Under the pieces are notes generated by a model. It did no database searches. It saw only the letters and a program-made list of their open reading frames with translations, and was not told where the DNA came from. From assembly GCF_001039355.2 (NCBI RefSeq), contig NW_019775619.1, positions 76,413-140,412 on the forward strand: a stretch of 64,000 nucleotides of DNA, written 5' to 3'. This document shows, in pieces, positions 37,179 to 49,485 of this stretch. Both the position numbers and the translations under genes were made by a program. The stretch comes from Lingula anatina. Lineage: Eukaryota > Brachiopoda > Lingulata > Lingulida > Lingulidae. Positions within the stretch are counted from its first letter, which is position 1, and each line of letters begins with the position of its first letter.

Positions 37179-37705
37179 NNNNNNNNNNNNNNNNNNNNNN
37201 NNNNNNNNNNNNNNNNNNNNNNNNNNNNNNNNNNNNNNNNNNNNNNNNNNNNNNNNNNNNNNNNNNNNNNNNNNNNNNNNNNNNNNNNNNNNNNNNNNNN
37301 NNNNNNNNNNNNNNNNNNNNNNNNNNNNNNNNNNNNNNNNNNNNNNNNNNNNNNNNNNNNNNNNNNNNNNNNNNNNNNNNNNNNNNNNNNNNNNNNNNNN
37401 NNNNNNNNNNNNNNNNNNNNNNNNNNNNNNNNNNNNNNNNNNNNNNNNNNNNNNNNNNNNNNNNNNNNNNNNNNNNNNNNNNNNNNNNNNNNNNNNNNNN
37501 NNNNNNNNNNNNNNNNNNNNNNNNNNNNNNNNNNNNNNNNNNNNNNNNNNNNNNNNNNNNNNNNNNNNNNNNNNNNNNNNNNNNNNNNNNNNNNNNNNNN
37601 NNNNNNNNNNNNNNNNNNNNNNNNNNNNNNNNNNNNNNNNNNNNNNNNNNNNNNNNNNNNNNNNNNNNNNNNNNNNNNNNNNNNNNNNNNNNNNNNNNNN
37701 NNNNN
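37179..37705. other. Assembly gap (527 N)
   Basis: Flanked on both sides by TC-rich microsatellite, so the gap probably reflects that repeat. Confidence 0.98.
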
Positions 37706-39221
37706 TCCCTCCACCCTCTCTCTCTCTCCACCTTCTCTCTCTCCAGAATTTCAGCTCAGTCTGTCTTACATACAAGCTCTGGCCACAAAGCTTAATAACA
37801 CCACTAAACATTATTTGATTTAACACAGTTTTGCCACAATCAGGTTTACTTATTAAACTTAGATTTATAACGTAAATGAATGATTTATGACAAAATCTGT
37901 ATGGGACGCCAACACATTTACTTATAATATTTTTAAAAGACATAGACAAGTCTTCCAGCTGCAGCAGCCTACTCGAGCGTATAGAGAAGATTTCCCCAGA
38001 GAAATTAAGAGTACAACAGAAAACAACTGGCAGATTTCTCAAAGGCGACAGTACAGCTAGGCAACCGCAACGAACACGTGCTCACCTACTTTTTATTCAG
38101 AGACTGCAATGTCTTTCTAACAATACGCACTTGTTCCAGGACAATCACTGCCGCTTCTTATTGGTGCCACGGGGGATGATATAAACTACATAATATAACT
38201 TAATTGAACATTAAATCCAGGTTTTCAGGCTGTCAGTGTTACGTAGATTAGTAAATACATAAAGAGGCAATTCAACTTTTAATGACATATACATGTAGCA
38301 ATGCAACTTGATTACGAACAGTACAATGACAAATGCGATTGCCATGTCAAATAATGTATAATGACGTCACATATGCCTCGAGATCAATTACTGGCAATTT
38401 CAGTTCCATAGGGCTTTGAAATTAAAAACTTGGAAACACATTAATTATTTTTAAAAACTTATATTTAACCGCAAATGTAATTTACATTTGGGCTTTATCG
38501 TTATCAGTCTGTGCAGTATAAAATGACTGCATACGCCAGATATTACGACTCAATTTTTCAAGTTAGATAATAAAAGAAACACTAATAAGTATGTGATAAA
38601 CAGCATTTGACACATTTAGATATTACACTGAAACGTATATAGAAAATATAACTTGTATTGCACTTTTACAGCGCTGTAGGTTTAACATACGGGGCAAAAT
38701 ATGCGACTTTAAATTTAAAAACAAGATAGACGGCAAGCCTTTCCTACATCTTATAATTATATGTGCAAGGAGAGTCCTCATCTCTCATAAACTCCGATTT
38801 AAAGATTAATATGTCCCATTGCTCATACCAGAGGACTGAGCAGTGTAGGACAATCTGCCTCCAAATGTTCAAGACAGTTCACTGCTTCACAGAGTCGCTC
38901 AACATGTAGTCAAGAAGCTGGGCATGGTATTTTCACCAAAAGTTTAGTTTATTTCAAATCAGCATAAATAGAAACGAAATACTATAGCGGTACAAAATAC
39001 CCCTATTAGATCCAAAATATTGCAGGCGCAACAACAACGCGTGTACCTTTTCAGCTCAAATAACTAAAGCAAATTTATCTCAGTTAGAAATAGGCTCAAA
39101 TATAATTTGGTCTCAGAACACATACACGTCAGTTTTCAGTGTTACTGTATGCAGGGTGAGCCCAGGAAACTGACTGTTATTTTGACGTGACCATAACTGT
39201 AATATAACCAAACATCGTTTT

Positions 39222-40000
39222 AAGATAAGATAAGATAAGATAAGATAAGATAAGAGTTTATTTAGCCAATTATAAAAATCGGAAATCATTTTCCTTTTGG
39301 AGCAATATACAGAGTAAAATAATAAAATAATACAATAAATAAATTAATTAAGAATTTAGTTTTGAGATCAAATTAAAATGCGTCACTGCACTTGGATAAA
39401 AGCTGTTTAAAAAGCGTTTACTGCATTTAAAAGTTAAAAGTCTACTGTTGCTTGGTAAAAAAGTAAAAAGAGATGTTGCAGGATGGAAAGAGTCTTTCAT
39501 GGTGTTGACAATTCTTTTCTCCATCCTGTCTTTAAAAATATCATCCAGCATGGGGAGATCCTGCCCAATAATCCTGCTTGCAGTTTTTACAACGTTTGTC
39601 AATTTCTTCCTTTCCTCCCCAGCTGTTCCGCTATACCATATTATAATTCCGTACGCTTGAATGCTTTCAATTACACACCTGTAAAAATTGACTAAAATAG
39701 GCACGCTATCAGTAAAAGTTCTCAGTGATCTTAAAAAATACAGTCTTTGTCGTGCCTTCTTTACACTCTTTGCGGTGTTATCTTTCCAATTCAATTTACT
39801 GTTAAGGTGTATACCAAGTAGTTTAAATTCCTCTACTCTACTAACTTCAACATTACCAATGGTGAGTGGTACCTTTACATTCTGATTCCTTCTAAAATCC
39901 ACTATCATTTCTTTGGTTTTAGCTACGTTCAAGATAAGATCATTACTCTCGCACCAGCTTAACACCGTTTTGGTAACGTTATGGTAACGTTCTGAACCTG
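39222..40000 (-). mobile_element. 5'-truncated LINE, Rex1-like, with (TTATC)n tail
   Basis: On the minus strand the element ends in about seven TTATC units (39222-39256), an unusual pentanucleotide tail. Upstream lies the last part of a reverse transcriptase. It begins just after where the YADD motif should be and is therefore truncated in the 5' direction. Two further 3'-end pieces of the same family occur at 54577-54716 and 55989-56128. Confidence 0.85.
39348..40000 (-). pseudogene. Reverse transcriptase C-terminal fragment of a Rex1/CR1-type LINE
   Basis: About 210 residues are open to a natural-looking stop. Seen in order: WCESNDLILNVAKTKEMIVD (the NxLxLN..KT block after the palm), FKLLGIHLNSKLNW, KKARQRLYFLRSLR, an FYRCVIESI..YGIIIWY block, VVKTASRIIG..LP, FHPATSLFTFLPS and a terminal RFLNSFYP. 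This block order is familiar from the C-termini of Rex1/Babar-type elements in the CR1/Jockey group. The endonuclease and the catalytic YADD region are absent, so it cannot retrotranspose. The frame is intact over this length, suggesting a fairly recent insertion. It is not a host gene. Confidence 0.9.
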
Positions 40001-42085
40001 GAGATATACTTACTGTAGCTTGTAGATGTACCCACTCAATGCCGTATTTATATAAAGTGAAGGTTTATAGTTTGTAGAGCAATTTCTGCATGTGCGACAT
40101 GTACTCAGTTGTAAAACCAGTATTATTCTAGAAGGGCAATGATCTTATTATTTTATAGATACGACCATCCAAATACGCCGTTTTCACAATACTGAGAAAT
40201 ACCCCAACAACACAAATCGCCCATATACAGTAAGAGCATCCTCACCCCCACCCCCACCCCCAGCAAGCCACGTATTCGGCAATAGTGTATCTTACGACAG
40301 AAAAAAAAGCTAGAAACTAAAGATCATTATAAACGAGGCACCAGCTGTCTTTCAGCTTAACTCCCGTATTTCGAAGTTGAAGTAAGGGAAAAGTAGTCGA
40401 CTGGTTTTAGTCTTATCTTCCCACATGTCATGCTGGATTAGGCTGCTAGGAACATGTGTACCAAGCATGGCTGACTTTTACTCGGGGAAAACCTTCACCG
40501 ACATCTTGTTCAAACAACCTTAGCGGCCGCGTGAAAGTCTCTGCTCACACAAGCAATATCCATGGCCGTATCGATACTTTCAGTAAACGCGTCTGAAGAA
40601 AGTGAAAGGAAAATAATGGGAACGGATGTATAATTAAGTCAATTGTTCTGTATGTAATTCTTAAAATCAAGATTAATTAAATGCAATTTATTCTCATCAT
40701 ACGTAGCCCTATTTGCAATTAATGATATATTATATTTTTCTATCGTTCATAACAAGCAGTAAGTCCAATTATATCAATTTTTTTTTTCTTTTTGTAAAAT
40801 GACATTTAATAACTTTGGTTTCTTAGAAACACTTTTATCTGTCTTTTGCTCTAATCTTTCCAAATCTAAGGTAAAATTAGCTGCACTTAACTGCCATCTT
40901 ATCAGAGAGAGCTGAATATTCCAAAACGCTGCATACTTTGGGAACGGGATGTATTAGTAAAATGCCGCGACCTAACCCCACTTAGAGATCAGCTTTTATC
41001 AGATATTTTGGGCAACACGTTCAATTAAAGTTTAGAAAACTATCGTAACAAATTGCCACAAAAGTATCAGATAAACCCAATGTGGGAAGAAAATAATATT
41101 TTTTTGCTCAGTAAATATGATTAGTAATGAGGACGCTTTGTTACAATAATAACAGGAAACGGAGATTTCTTGGAAATGCGGCAATTTGCTTTTGCAATTA
41201 GACTCATATGCTATTTGGTCTGTTAATTAACACAAATGCCATGTCGCTGCAAACACTGACAGTTAGTGAACAAGTAGCAAATGATGATGGCTGGCAGCGA
41301 CATTCTTCATCTGTGTATGAGCGAAATCAACATATTTCTTCGTTAGCGAGACGAGTGTTGTTGGTGAAATAGGTCAAGTAGACGACATCGGTACTAAAGT
41401 CCATTTATTTAGTTTAATGGTAAACCTTGGCGGAATCGTAACTTGAGGAAAAAGCATACATGTCATCTTCAAAAGTGAAAAACGGTGCATCAAATCCTAT
41501 AAGTTTGTCATTAAGAGTTAAATCTAAATTTTTAATATACACACGTTTTACTTGTGTTGAACTTTTTCTCTTTCCTCTTCATGCCCAGATGATGCCAGCA
41601 GGACGCAATTTTTTTCTTTTTTTTTTTTTTTTTGTAAATGAAATGTATGTGCAAAGAATGCGGCTAAAATGGCCAGTTTCCCGATTTATAAAGGCGCCAA
41701 CCAATGTCGAATTAACGCCGAAACTAAGGGAGATATTTAAAGTACCCTGTAGCATTCTTTCATTAGTAAACTTTGAAAGAACTATGTAAGAGGCGTGAGA
41801 TGATTCTGCTGGTACATCATTTTTTTCTAAAACACAAAACGTTAGAGTCTAACATATGAGACTATACTAGTTCACATGTAGACGCACGCACATGCCTTCT
41901 AGCAACTTCATACTGGAACACACTGAGATAATGATACAGGTACACGACGCTCTCACGTAGCACACATATAGACAATCAGAAATTAAACAAACTATTCCAA
42001 ACACAAGCACGTTCAAACAAGCTACACGCAGAGAAAGATACACTTCTAGACATTTTTTTACAGCTAGAAAACCGATCAACTCGTA

Positions 42086-42341
42086 GACCCCATTCCCACA
42101 CCTAGATCGATCTAGAAGGATCAGTCCATCTCTCTGGGGAATCTCACTAAACTGCTGTCAGCTTGACGGACTTAAATGTCTGCCACGCCTAGTAAAGTCG
42201 TTAGGGGGTAATTATCTTTACCCCCTAGCCGATTCGGTAGGCGTGCCAGACATGTAAGCCGGTTAGTTGATAGCAAATTAGTGAGACTCTCCAGGGAGTC
42301 AGACCGATCCAGATTGATCGATCTAGGTATGGGAATGGGTC
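42086..42341. mobile_element. Palindromic MITE, GACCCCATTCCC family, copy 1
   Basis: The left end GACCCCATTCCCACACCTAG is the inverted complement of the right end apart from one missing base, followed by GATCGATCTAGA. The two arms pair almost to the centre, through (T)CAGCTTGAC/(GT)TAGTTGA and GGGGGTAATT/TACCCCC blocks, so the whole 256 bp can fold as one hairpin. Non-coding. Confidence 0.85.
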
Positions 42342-42807
42342 AGAAAGTACTCTGCGTCTGATCCCAAGCCGTGGAGATATGTAGAATTACGTCAAACCAT
42401 TAGCCGCTGCTGTAGCGCTTCACTGCGCCCTATTGACACGACGGTTAGCAGCGAGCGCAGAGAGCTCTTGGTCGCTAAAAAAAGCCTGTATTTCAAAAAG
42501 TTCTGTCCGTGGCGCTCCTGAAAAATGGCATTTAGGTTGATTAGCTGTGATAATTAATAAAGGTGGTATTTCAGGTATGTTGTGTTTTTTTACGCTGATA
42601 GTTTGTTAGCTTGCAGTATTGCTCAAACATCTTTTATTTTTTATTTCAGATCAAGAGAAAGACTTATTATGACAATAAATAATGATATTTACAATAATAA
42701 CAAAAATAGAAATAGTAATGATATTTATGCTTAATATACGGTGGCCAGTAGAAATAATAGAATAACTTACTTTATTGTCCCTAGGTCACTTATGGCCTCG
42801 ACTCTAG

Positions 42808-43032
42808 GGGTGCATTCACAGAGATATAGATCGATCCAGAGATTTAGATTTAGATCGACCTAACTCCTTTGGAGTTCACTCTAAATTGCAGTCAGTCGAG
42901 CGTGCACCATAGTTAATTACCCCCTTACAGCTTTTAGTAGGCGGGACAGACGCTTAAGCCGGCTAAGCTGACAGCAATCTAGTGAGACTCCCCACAGGGA
43001 TAGATCGATCTAAAATCTATGGGAATGGGGTC
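42808..43032. mobile_element. Palindromic MITE, GACCCCATTCCC family, copy 2
   Basis: Same architecture as 42086-42341: ATCGATC near both ends, AATTACCCCCTTACAG near the centre, AGTGAGACTCCCCACAGGGA on the right arm, and right terminus GGGAATGGGGTC. The left terminus is degenerate (GGGTGCATTCAC). Confidence 0.8.
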
Positions 43033-43824
43033 TAGGTGTAAAGTTAACTTGCTTGCAAACATTATCCATATGTTAAATCTCTCAGTTGGAAAAATTAAAC
43101 CTTTTTCCTGGAAATATTTTTAGCTAGATCTGGGATTAAGGTTACTTTGGTTCAGACACTGACGTAAACTTATTTGACAACCGCTGGTTCCGCCATTTAT
43201 TTTGCCAAGCAAGGTAAATCTTTTTTTTAAATTAAAGCAAAAGGATTAATTTTTCCAACAAATAACCGGATGTTTTCGAAAGGCTGGTTGTAAGAAGATT
43301 TGCAAAGGTAATTAATACATTTTAGAGCCAGTTTCAATATAAACGTGGAGTATACTTCGAAAAAAAGGCCTTAGTTTTTTATTACCTTTTTATTATTATA
43401 ATTTTTTGTAACTGAAGTTTGTAAAATATTGTGCGAATTTAACCATTTAAATACACGTACAGATAAACATACATATCCAAGCAGATAAGCATGGTGAAAT
43501 GAGAGAGCATGTATATAATGTGCAAAAAAATGATTATATCAATTCTTAAATATGTTTTATGACACAAAATATAGCCTTTCAGGCAAAGTGGTGAGGACCA
43601 GGTCATGATTTGATTCAACGATTCAAATATTTGAGTTTGGAGGGGCTCAGCCTCGACAATCCGGAACCTGCTTTCTCTTCAACTGTTGAAACGGCAGGGA
43701 TTTCTACAACTTGAAACCGTGTACTTCTACATGGCATACCAAGACCTACTGAGTACATTAGAATATGACTTCCAAGTTTGACACCAAGTCTTAGGATCCA
43801 ACAAAGGGACCATTCAGAACAAGA

Positions 43825-43985
43825 TGATCCACGGACTAATAGATCCGAGAATCAAACATGGCGCCACCCACTTGAAATAGTGCAGAGCTTTAATTATTCA
43901 CCACTGCTAGGCCGGCGGGCGTGGGAGGCGGAATCCATTGTCAGGTGCGACCCATATTTGATATGAGGACTAGTAAGTTCGCGGA
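43825..43985. mobile_element. Possible old MITE related to the element at 57197-57364
   Basis: The left arm GATCCGAGAATCAAACATGG and the inverted right arm, near 43950-43985, (complement of ccatatttgatatgaggact) share an ACTA..TCC..ATCAAA(T/C)ATGG pattern that also occurs in the TIRs at 57197-57364. The arms are diverged, so this is tentative. The other copy of the block has it at about 47351-47511. Confidence 0.35.
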
Positions 43986-45640
43986 TAAACTTTGTTGGGA
44001 ATGCTCCAAATTGAAATAGTCCAGGAACAAGCATGTAAAATCATTCATCCTGGCTCCAAGTTTGATGAAACATTCAAGATTTCAAGCAGTGAAAACATTT
44101 GCATGAAGACGAAATCATCTTCTATTGAAACCGTTAATCAAAACATCTACACTATCAAAGTAAATAAGAAGGCCATATTCACTACTTCGAACGTAAGATA
44201 AGCCATCCCGACATCAATAACGCTATACACAGGGGACGTCATACTGAAGTATAAACGTCTGTATTATGAAATGACGCCACAGAAAATACATGACGTTCTG
44301 AAACATTTAAAGGAATCAAAAGAAATTTTGTATTTAGGTTTTAACTTGAAAGAGGCATACAGTTATTTTAGTCTCTTTGTTGAATTCTATGGTTTTCAAT
44401 CTACGCTGGATTTGCTCAGTGTCTGCTCAAATAAAACGCAATACCATCTGCCTTGAATTGGATAATCTAAAGAACATAAACATGTACGTTAGTATGATAT
44501 CTGATTTGTATGCAAACAGGAAAAGCACCGTCTGGCCTCACAGCGCTTGCCATCGTTTCTACTCTAGTGACGCAACTGTTTTTTTTTTCGACTAATTGAT
44601 CAACCTCTCCAGCGTGAATCCGATTATAAAACAAGTTTAGGTTTGCTTTTTTTCTGTCCAAAGAGCGAGGATAATTCGCTGTAGACTTGTCTTGATTTAG
44701 AGCAGTTAATTGAACTTTTTATTTCATTTGCGTAATAATCTGTAACCATTGTCACATATAATAAGCAGAGAAAATTGGATTGTTTCCCAGAATAAAAAAA
44801 GAGAAATTGCTCGGATATTGGCTGACATTAGTTATAAGATTTCACGTTGTATCATGATTCTCCTCTCTTGCGATGTGAAGTGAATCTCAATGTATTGGTG
44901 TCACGTGACTGCTACTAAATTAAGCGAAAAGTATCGAGGATAACCACATATATACGGGTTGTTTTACAGAGTAGGGAATGACTAAACTGCATGCAAAAAA
45001 AAGTAACCATGCGTTAGAAAATAAAACGTTTTGGAAGAAAATCTCACTTCCCGGCTCGTTTCATGGAAAACAACAATACTATTACCGACAACAAATCATT
45101 CATTCCCCTCGCTGCTCCTTCTTCATGAAGTTAAAATGAAAAAGGTGTAAAACAGTCTGTTGTGGTATTTAAAGCGTGATGTAAACAGGGTGTAATCAGT
45201 TACCGCCAGTTTCTTTACCCACACAGTATTGATCAGGAGGGGAGGCGGGAGAACAATTCAAAACAAGCAGGGGGGGGGGGGACAAACAAAACAGTCCAGA
45301 GGTAATATATGTAGTTTATTAAAATATGAAAGTGTTTACTTGCTTAACAATTAAAAAAATAAAAAATAAATAAAAAACAAGTTGGCACTTGCTATGAAGA
45401 CTAGGCCACATCTAATATTTAGAAAAATAAAAGTTTACATTTAGCTAAAAGAACTGTATACCCCCTTCCTCTCTTTGACCTGCTAATTCATGTTCTTGGG
45501 ACCGGCGTGCTCAAAATGTGTATGTTTGGGGGTGGGGGTGGGGCAAAGTAAGCCTCCTGCTAGCGAATCCCATCCCTCAGCTCCTGTAGCAATGTTGATA
45601 TTAAAACAATTCCTAATATTGGCGAGCTTCCTGTGTGGCC

Positions 45641-45656
45641 CGTGTGTGTGTGTGTA

Positions 45657-45689
<33 letters not shown>

Positions 45690-45704
45690 GTGTGTGTGTG
45701 TGTG
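45641..45704 (+). repeat. (TG)n microsatellite
   Basis: TG alternation with a few TA steps; the allelic tract is at 52674-52711. Confidence 0.95.
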
Positions 45705-46469
45705 CCTGCGTTTGTGTTTGTGAAGTGTGAGCAAAGTCCAACATAAAGTAGTTATAAATAGGGACAATTCCTTTCAGTAAAGAAAATGGATAACAATCAT
45801 TTTTCTCTTCCCTTCCCGTCTCTCTGTCCAAAAATGCACACTGTGATAAGTATAAGCAATTCCAATTCACAAGTATTATTTTCTGTGATCTTATTTTAGT
45901 TTTATTTGAGAAGTTTCTCTGGGTTTTGGTAGAAAGAAATGATTGACATCCCGGCGAAGCGTATGAATGACCTACATGACCTACACAAAGCGAATGAATG
46001 ACCTACATAACAGAGGAAACGGGATAGTACAATGACAATAACCGTGCAAACAAGTCAAAACAATATTCCCAGAATTACTGCTCGAACATGAGATGAATAT
46101 CGTGCCTTGGGACCCAGCTTTTGATTATTCTTCAATCTTACTCTTTGTCATTCTGCTCACAATGTTGTTTACAATTCTAAGAAATAAATGGTCCCTCGTG
46201 GCTCATCGCATCCCTCAGAAGCTGTCAGTTTTTTGTTCAGAAATACAGTTATTCCTTTTTAAAACTCCCAAACCACATTTAAAGGAACTCGTATTCACAA
46301 TAAAATGATTGGATTCACTGACCTGCGGTCATTCTGTGGTCACGGGGCGCGTTGTGGTGGTCAATTCATTCAGATTCTGTCAGATATCGGTAACACGTCT
46401 TCATTTAGGGACTTTAATATGCAATTAGTATAAATACATGAAAAGATAGGATCAGTGTACATTTATCAT

Positions 46470-46491
46470 CTCTCTCTCTCTCTCTCACTTT

Positions 46492-46559
<68 letters not shown>
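46470..46559 (+). repeat. (TC)n(TG)n(GA)n composite microsatellite
   Basis: The CT arm is complementary to the GA arm, with a Z-DNA-prone TG tract between them, so a hairpin is possible. The allele at 53433-53517 keeps the order with different lengths. Confidence 0.9.
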
Positions 46560-46562
<3 letters not shown>

Positions 46563-46773
46563 TTTCAAATTCAAATACAAAACAAAACTATTCTTTTTTC
46601 AACATATGGATTAGGCCCGACCAAAAGCAATCAAATGTCGCATCGCGGTACTAACCTCACCTCGCTCTATAATTGACATGTAACTGAGAAATAAGCCAGG
46701 TTTGCTCTATAGGAAAGGTCACAACAGTAGAGAGGTATTGGCAAGTTGACGCCAGAATCTAGAAATGAAAAGA

Positions 46774-46774
46774 N
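46774..46774. other. Single-N contig join
   Basis: The sequence right of the N restarts the locus seen at 43251. Confidence 0.9.
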
Positions 46775-49014
46775 TTTTCCAACAAATAACCGGATGTTTT
46801 CGAAAGGCTGGTTGTAAGAAGATTTGCAAAGGTGATTAATACATTTTAGAGCCAGTTTCAATATAAACGTGGAGTATACTTCGAAAAAAAGGCCTTAGTT
46901 TTTTATTACCTTTTTATTATTATAATTTTTTGTAACTGAAGTTTGTAAAATATTGTGCGAATTTAACCATTTAAATACACGTACAGATAAACATACATAT
47001 CAAAGCAGATAAGCATGGTGAAATGAGAGAGCATGTATACAATGTGCAAAAAAAAATGATTATATCAATTTTTAAATATGTTTTATGACACAAAATATAG
47101 CCTTTCAGGCAAAGTGGTGAGGACCAGGTCATGATTTGATTCAACGATTCACATATATGAGTTTGGAGGGGCTCAGCCTCAACAATCAGGAACCTGCTTT
47201 CTCTTCAACTGTTGAAACGGCAGGGATTTCTACAACTTGAAACCGTGTACTTCTACATGGCATACCAAGACCTACTGAGTACATTAGAATATGACTTCCA
47301 AGTTTGACACCAAGTCTTAGGATCCAACAAAGGGACCATTCAGAACAAGATGATCCACGGACTAATAGATCCGAGAATCAAACATGGCGCCACCCACTTG
47401 AAATAGTGCAGAGCTTTAATTATTCACCACTGCTAGGCCGGCGGGCGTGGGAGGCGGAATCCATTGTCAGGTGCGACCCATATTTGATATGAGGACTAGT
47501 AAGTTCGCGGATAAACTTTGTTGGGAATGCTCCAAATTGAAATAGTCCAGGAACAAGCATGTAAAATCATTCATCCTGGCTCCAAGTTTGATGAAACATT
47601 CAAGATTTCAAGCAGTGAAAACATTTGCATGAAGACGAAATCATTTTCTATTGAAACCGTTAATCAAAACATCTACACTATTCAGGTAAATAAGAAGGCC
47701 ATATTCACTACTTCGAACGTAAGATAAGCCATCCCAACATCAATAACGCTCAGATCTTAAAAGACATTCATATCATATACACAGGGGAAGTCATACTGCA
47801 TTATGAAATGACACCACAGAAAATACATGACGTTCTGAAACATTTAAAGAAATCAAAAGAAATTTTGTATTTAGGTTTTAACTTGAAAGAGGCATACAGA
47901 TATTTTAGTCTCTTTGTTGAATTCTATGGTTTTCAATCTACGCTGGATTTGCTCAGTGTCTGCTCAAATAAAACGCAATACCATCTGCCTTGAATTGGAT
48001 AATCTAAAGAACATAAACATGTACGTTAGTATGATATCTGATTTGTATGCAAACAGGAAAAGCACCGTCTGGCCTCACAGCGCTTGCCATCGTTCTTTTT
48101 TACCCAGTGACGCAACTGTTTTTTTTTTTTTCGACTAATTGATCAACCTCTCCAGCGTGAATCCGATTATAAAACAAGAGCGAGAATAATTCGCTGTAGA
48201 CTTGTCTTGATTTAGAGCAGTTAATTGAACTTTTTATTTCATTTGCGTAATAATCTGTAACCATTGTCACATATAATAAGCAGAGAAAATTGGATTGTTT
48301 CCCAGAATAAAAAAAGAGAAATTGCTCGGATATTGGCTGACATTAGTTATAAGATTTCACGTTGTATCATGATTCTCCTCTCTTGCGATGTGAAGTGAAT
48401 CTCAATGTATTGGTGTCACGTTACTGCTACTAAATTCAGCGAAAAGTATCGAGGATAACCACATATATACGGGTTGTTTTACAGAGTAGGGAAAGACTAA
48501 ACTGCATGCAAAAAAAAAGTAACCATGCATTAAAAAATAAAACATTTTGGAAGATAATCTCACTTCCCGGCTCGTTTCATGGAAAACAGCAATACTTTTA
48601 CCGACAACAAATCATTCATTCCCCTCGCTGCTCCTTCTTCATGAAGTTAAAATAAAAAAGTGTCAAACAGTCTGTTGTGGTATTTAAAGCGTGGTGTAAA
48701 CAGTGCGTAATCAGCTACCGTCAGTTTGTTTACCCACACAGAGAACAATTCAAAACAAGCGGGGGAGGGGGGAGAGAGGGGGCGACAAACAGCCCCGGAG
48801 GTAATATTTCATTTATATATCAAAGTGTACACTTGATTAACAATTAAAAAAATAAAAATTAAAATAGAAATAAAAATAGAAAACAAGGTGGGGATGTTGA
48901 CAAGCAGTGCCATTAGCTATGAAGACTAGGCCACTGATATGATACTTATAAAACATTACACTAAAAGAAGTGTACACCCCTTCCTCTCTTCGACCTGCTG
49001 ATCCATGTCCAAGT

Positions 49015-49196
49015 GATTCCAAATTTGGAGTCCAGCAGTGGTGCCTAAAATAACTCCCAACTGGAGTCAAGTTGACTCCAATGGAGTAACGCCATCCCAG
49101 ACCACAGAGGAGGGTCACAATTGACTCCATTTACACATCCCTTCATCTCTTGATTTATCTCTACAAAGAAGTCAGCATGACCCCATATTAAGGGGT
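49015..49196. repeat. Hairpin array, left edge of insertion
   Basis: Palindromes such as GATTCCAAATTTGGAGTC (49015-49032), ACTCCCAACTGGAGT (49053-49067) and TTGACTCCAATGGAGTAA (49072-49089), plus a CCCC..GGGG hairpin near 49180-49196. Confidence 0.75.
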
Positions 49197-49212
49197 TTTT
49201 GACTCCTTGTTA

Positions 49213-49378
49213 CATTATTATTATTATGAAAGAAGACAACAACAACAAAAACAGTGCCAAGCGGGGAGACAGCAGGTAGCGATGATTAATGACTGGTATG
49301 TCCCCGGACGGGTTTGAACCCACGTCCTACCGCTCCTGAGGCGGACATTCTAACCGTTAGGCCATCCGGTCGCACATG
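49213..49378 (-). mobile_element. tRNA-derived SINE
   Basis: On the minus strand the head reads GACCGGATGGCCTAACGG, with an A-box-like TGGCCTAACGG. A B-box-like GGGTTCAAACCC follows, covering 49310-49321, so an RNA polymerase III promoter is present. The cloverleaf is imperfect in the T arm, so it is not a functional tRNA. A body with CTGTCTCCCCGCTTGGCACT follows, then TTG and ATA repeats as a tail. TTGTTA lies at both borders (49207-49212 and 49379-49384) and is a likely target-site duplication. Confidence 0.7.
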
Positions 49379-49485
49379 TTGTTAAGACAGCAATAACAAA
49401 CACTTTGTAAATCTGGTAATAAACAGCATGACAAACATGCATTGGTGGACCAAACCTACAACCTGGAAACAAAACCTGCCGACCT

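Larger units (their letters stand above)
38169..40242. mobile_element. Haplotype-specific 2.07-kb insertion (or deletion in D1)
   Basis: Absent from block D copy 1, where the flanks meet near 33597 at a C-rich tract. It contains the LINE fragment at 39222-40000 plus about 1 kb of AT-rich sequence of unknown origin. No convincing terminal repeats or target duplication, so the mechanism is open. Confidence 0.65.
38087..41707. repeat. Duplicated block D, copy 2, with insertion
   Basis: 38087-38168 and 40243-41707 match block D copy 1; the middle is an extra 2.07 kb. Small differences include substitutions and an altered T run near 40779 and 41610. Confidence 0.8.
41708..43250. other. Non-coding stretch with two palindromic MITEs
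   Basis: Contains the elements at 42086-42341 and 42808-43032; no gene seen. Confidence 0.6.
43251..46773. repeat. Duplicated block EF, copy 1 (probable allele)
   Basis: Matches 46775-49010 and 52541-53726 with scattered substitutions. It starts TTTTCCAACAAATAACCGG, exactly the sequence that opens the next contig after the N at 46774. It lacks the 49011-52540 insertion. Short frames at 43778-43966, 43992-44201 and 44271-44456 also occur in the other copy, but they have no recognisable motif. Confidence 0.85.

Noticed and set aside
37038-38042. Long frames spanning the 527-N gap
   Set aside because: Most of the apparent protein is unknown residues from Ns, flanked by microsatellite.
49303-49375. 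Functional tRNA gene on the minus strand
   Set aside because: A and B boxes are present but the T arm and acceptor pair poorly and a SINE body and tail follow, so it is a SINE head.
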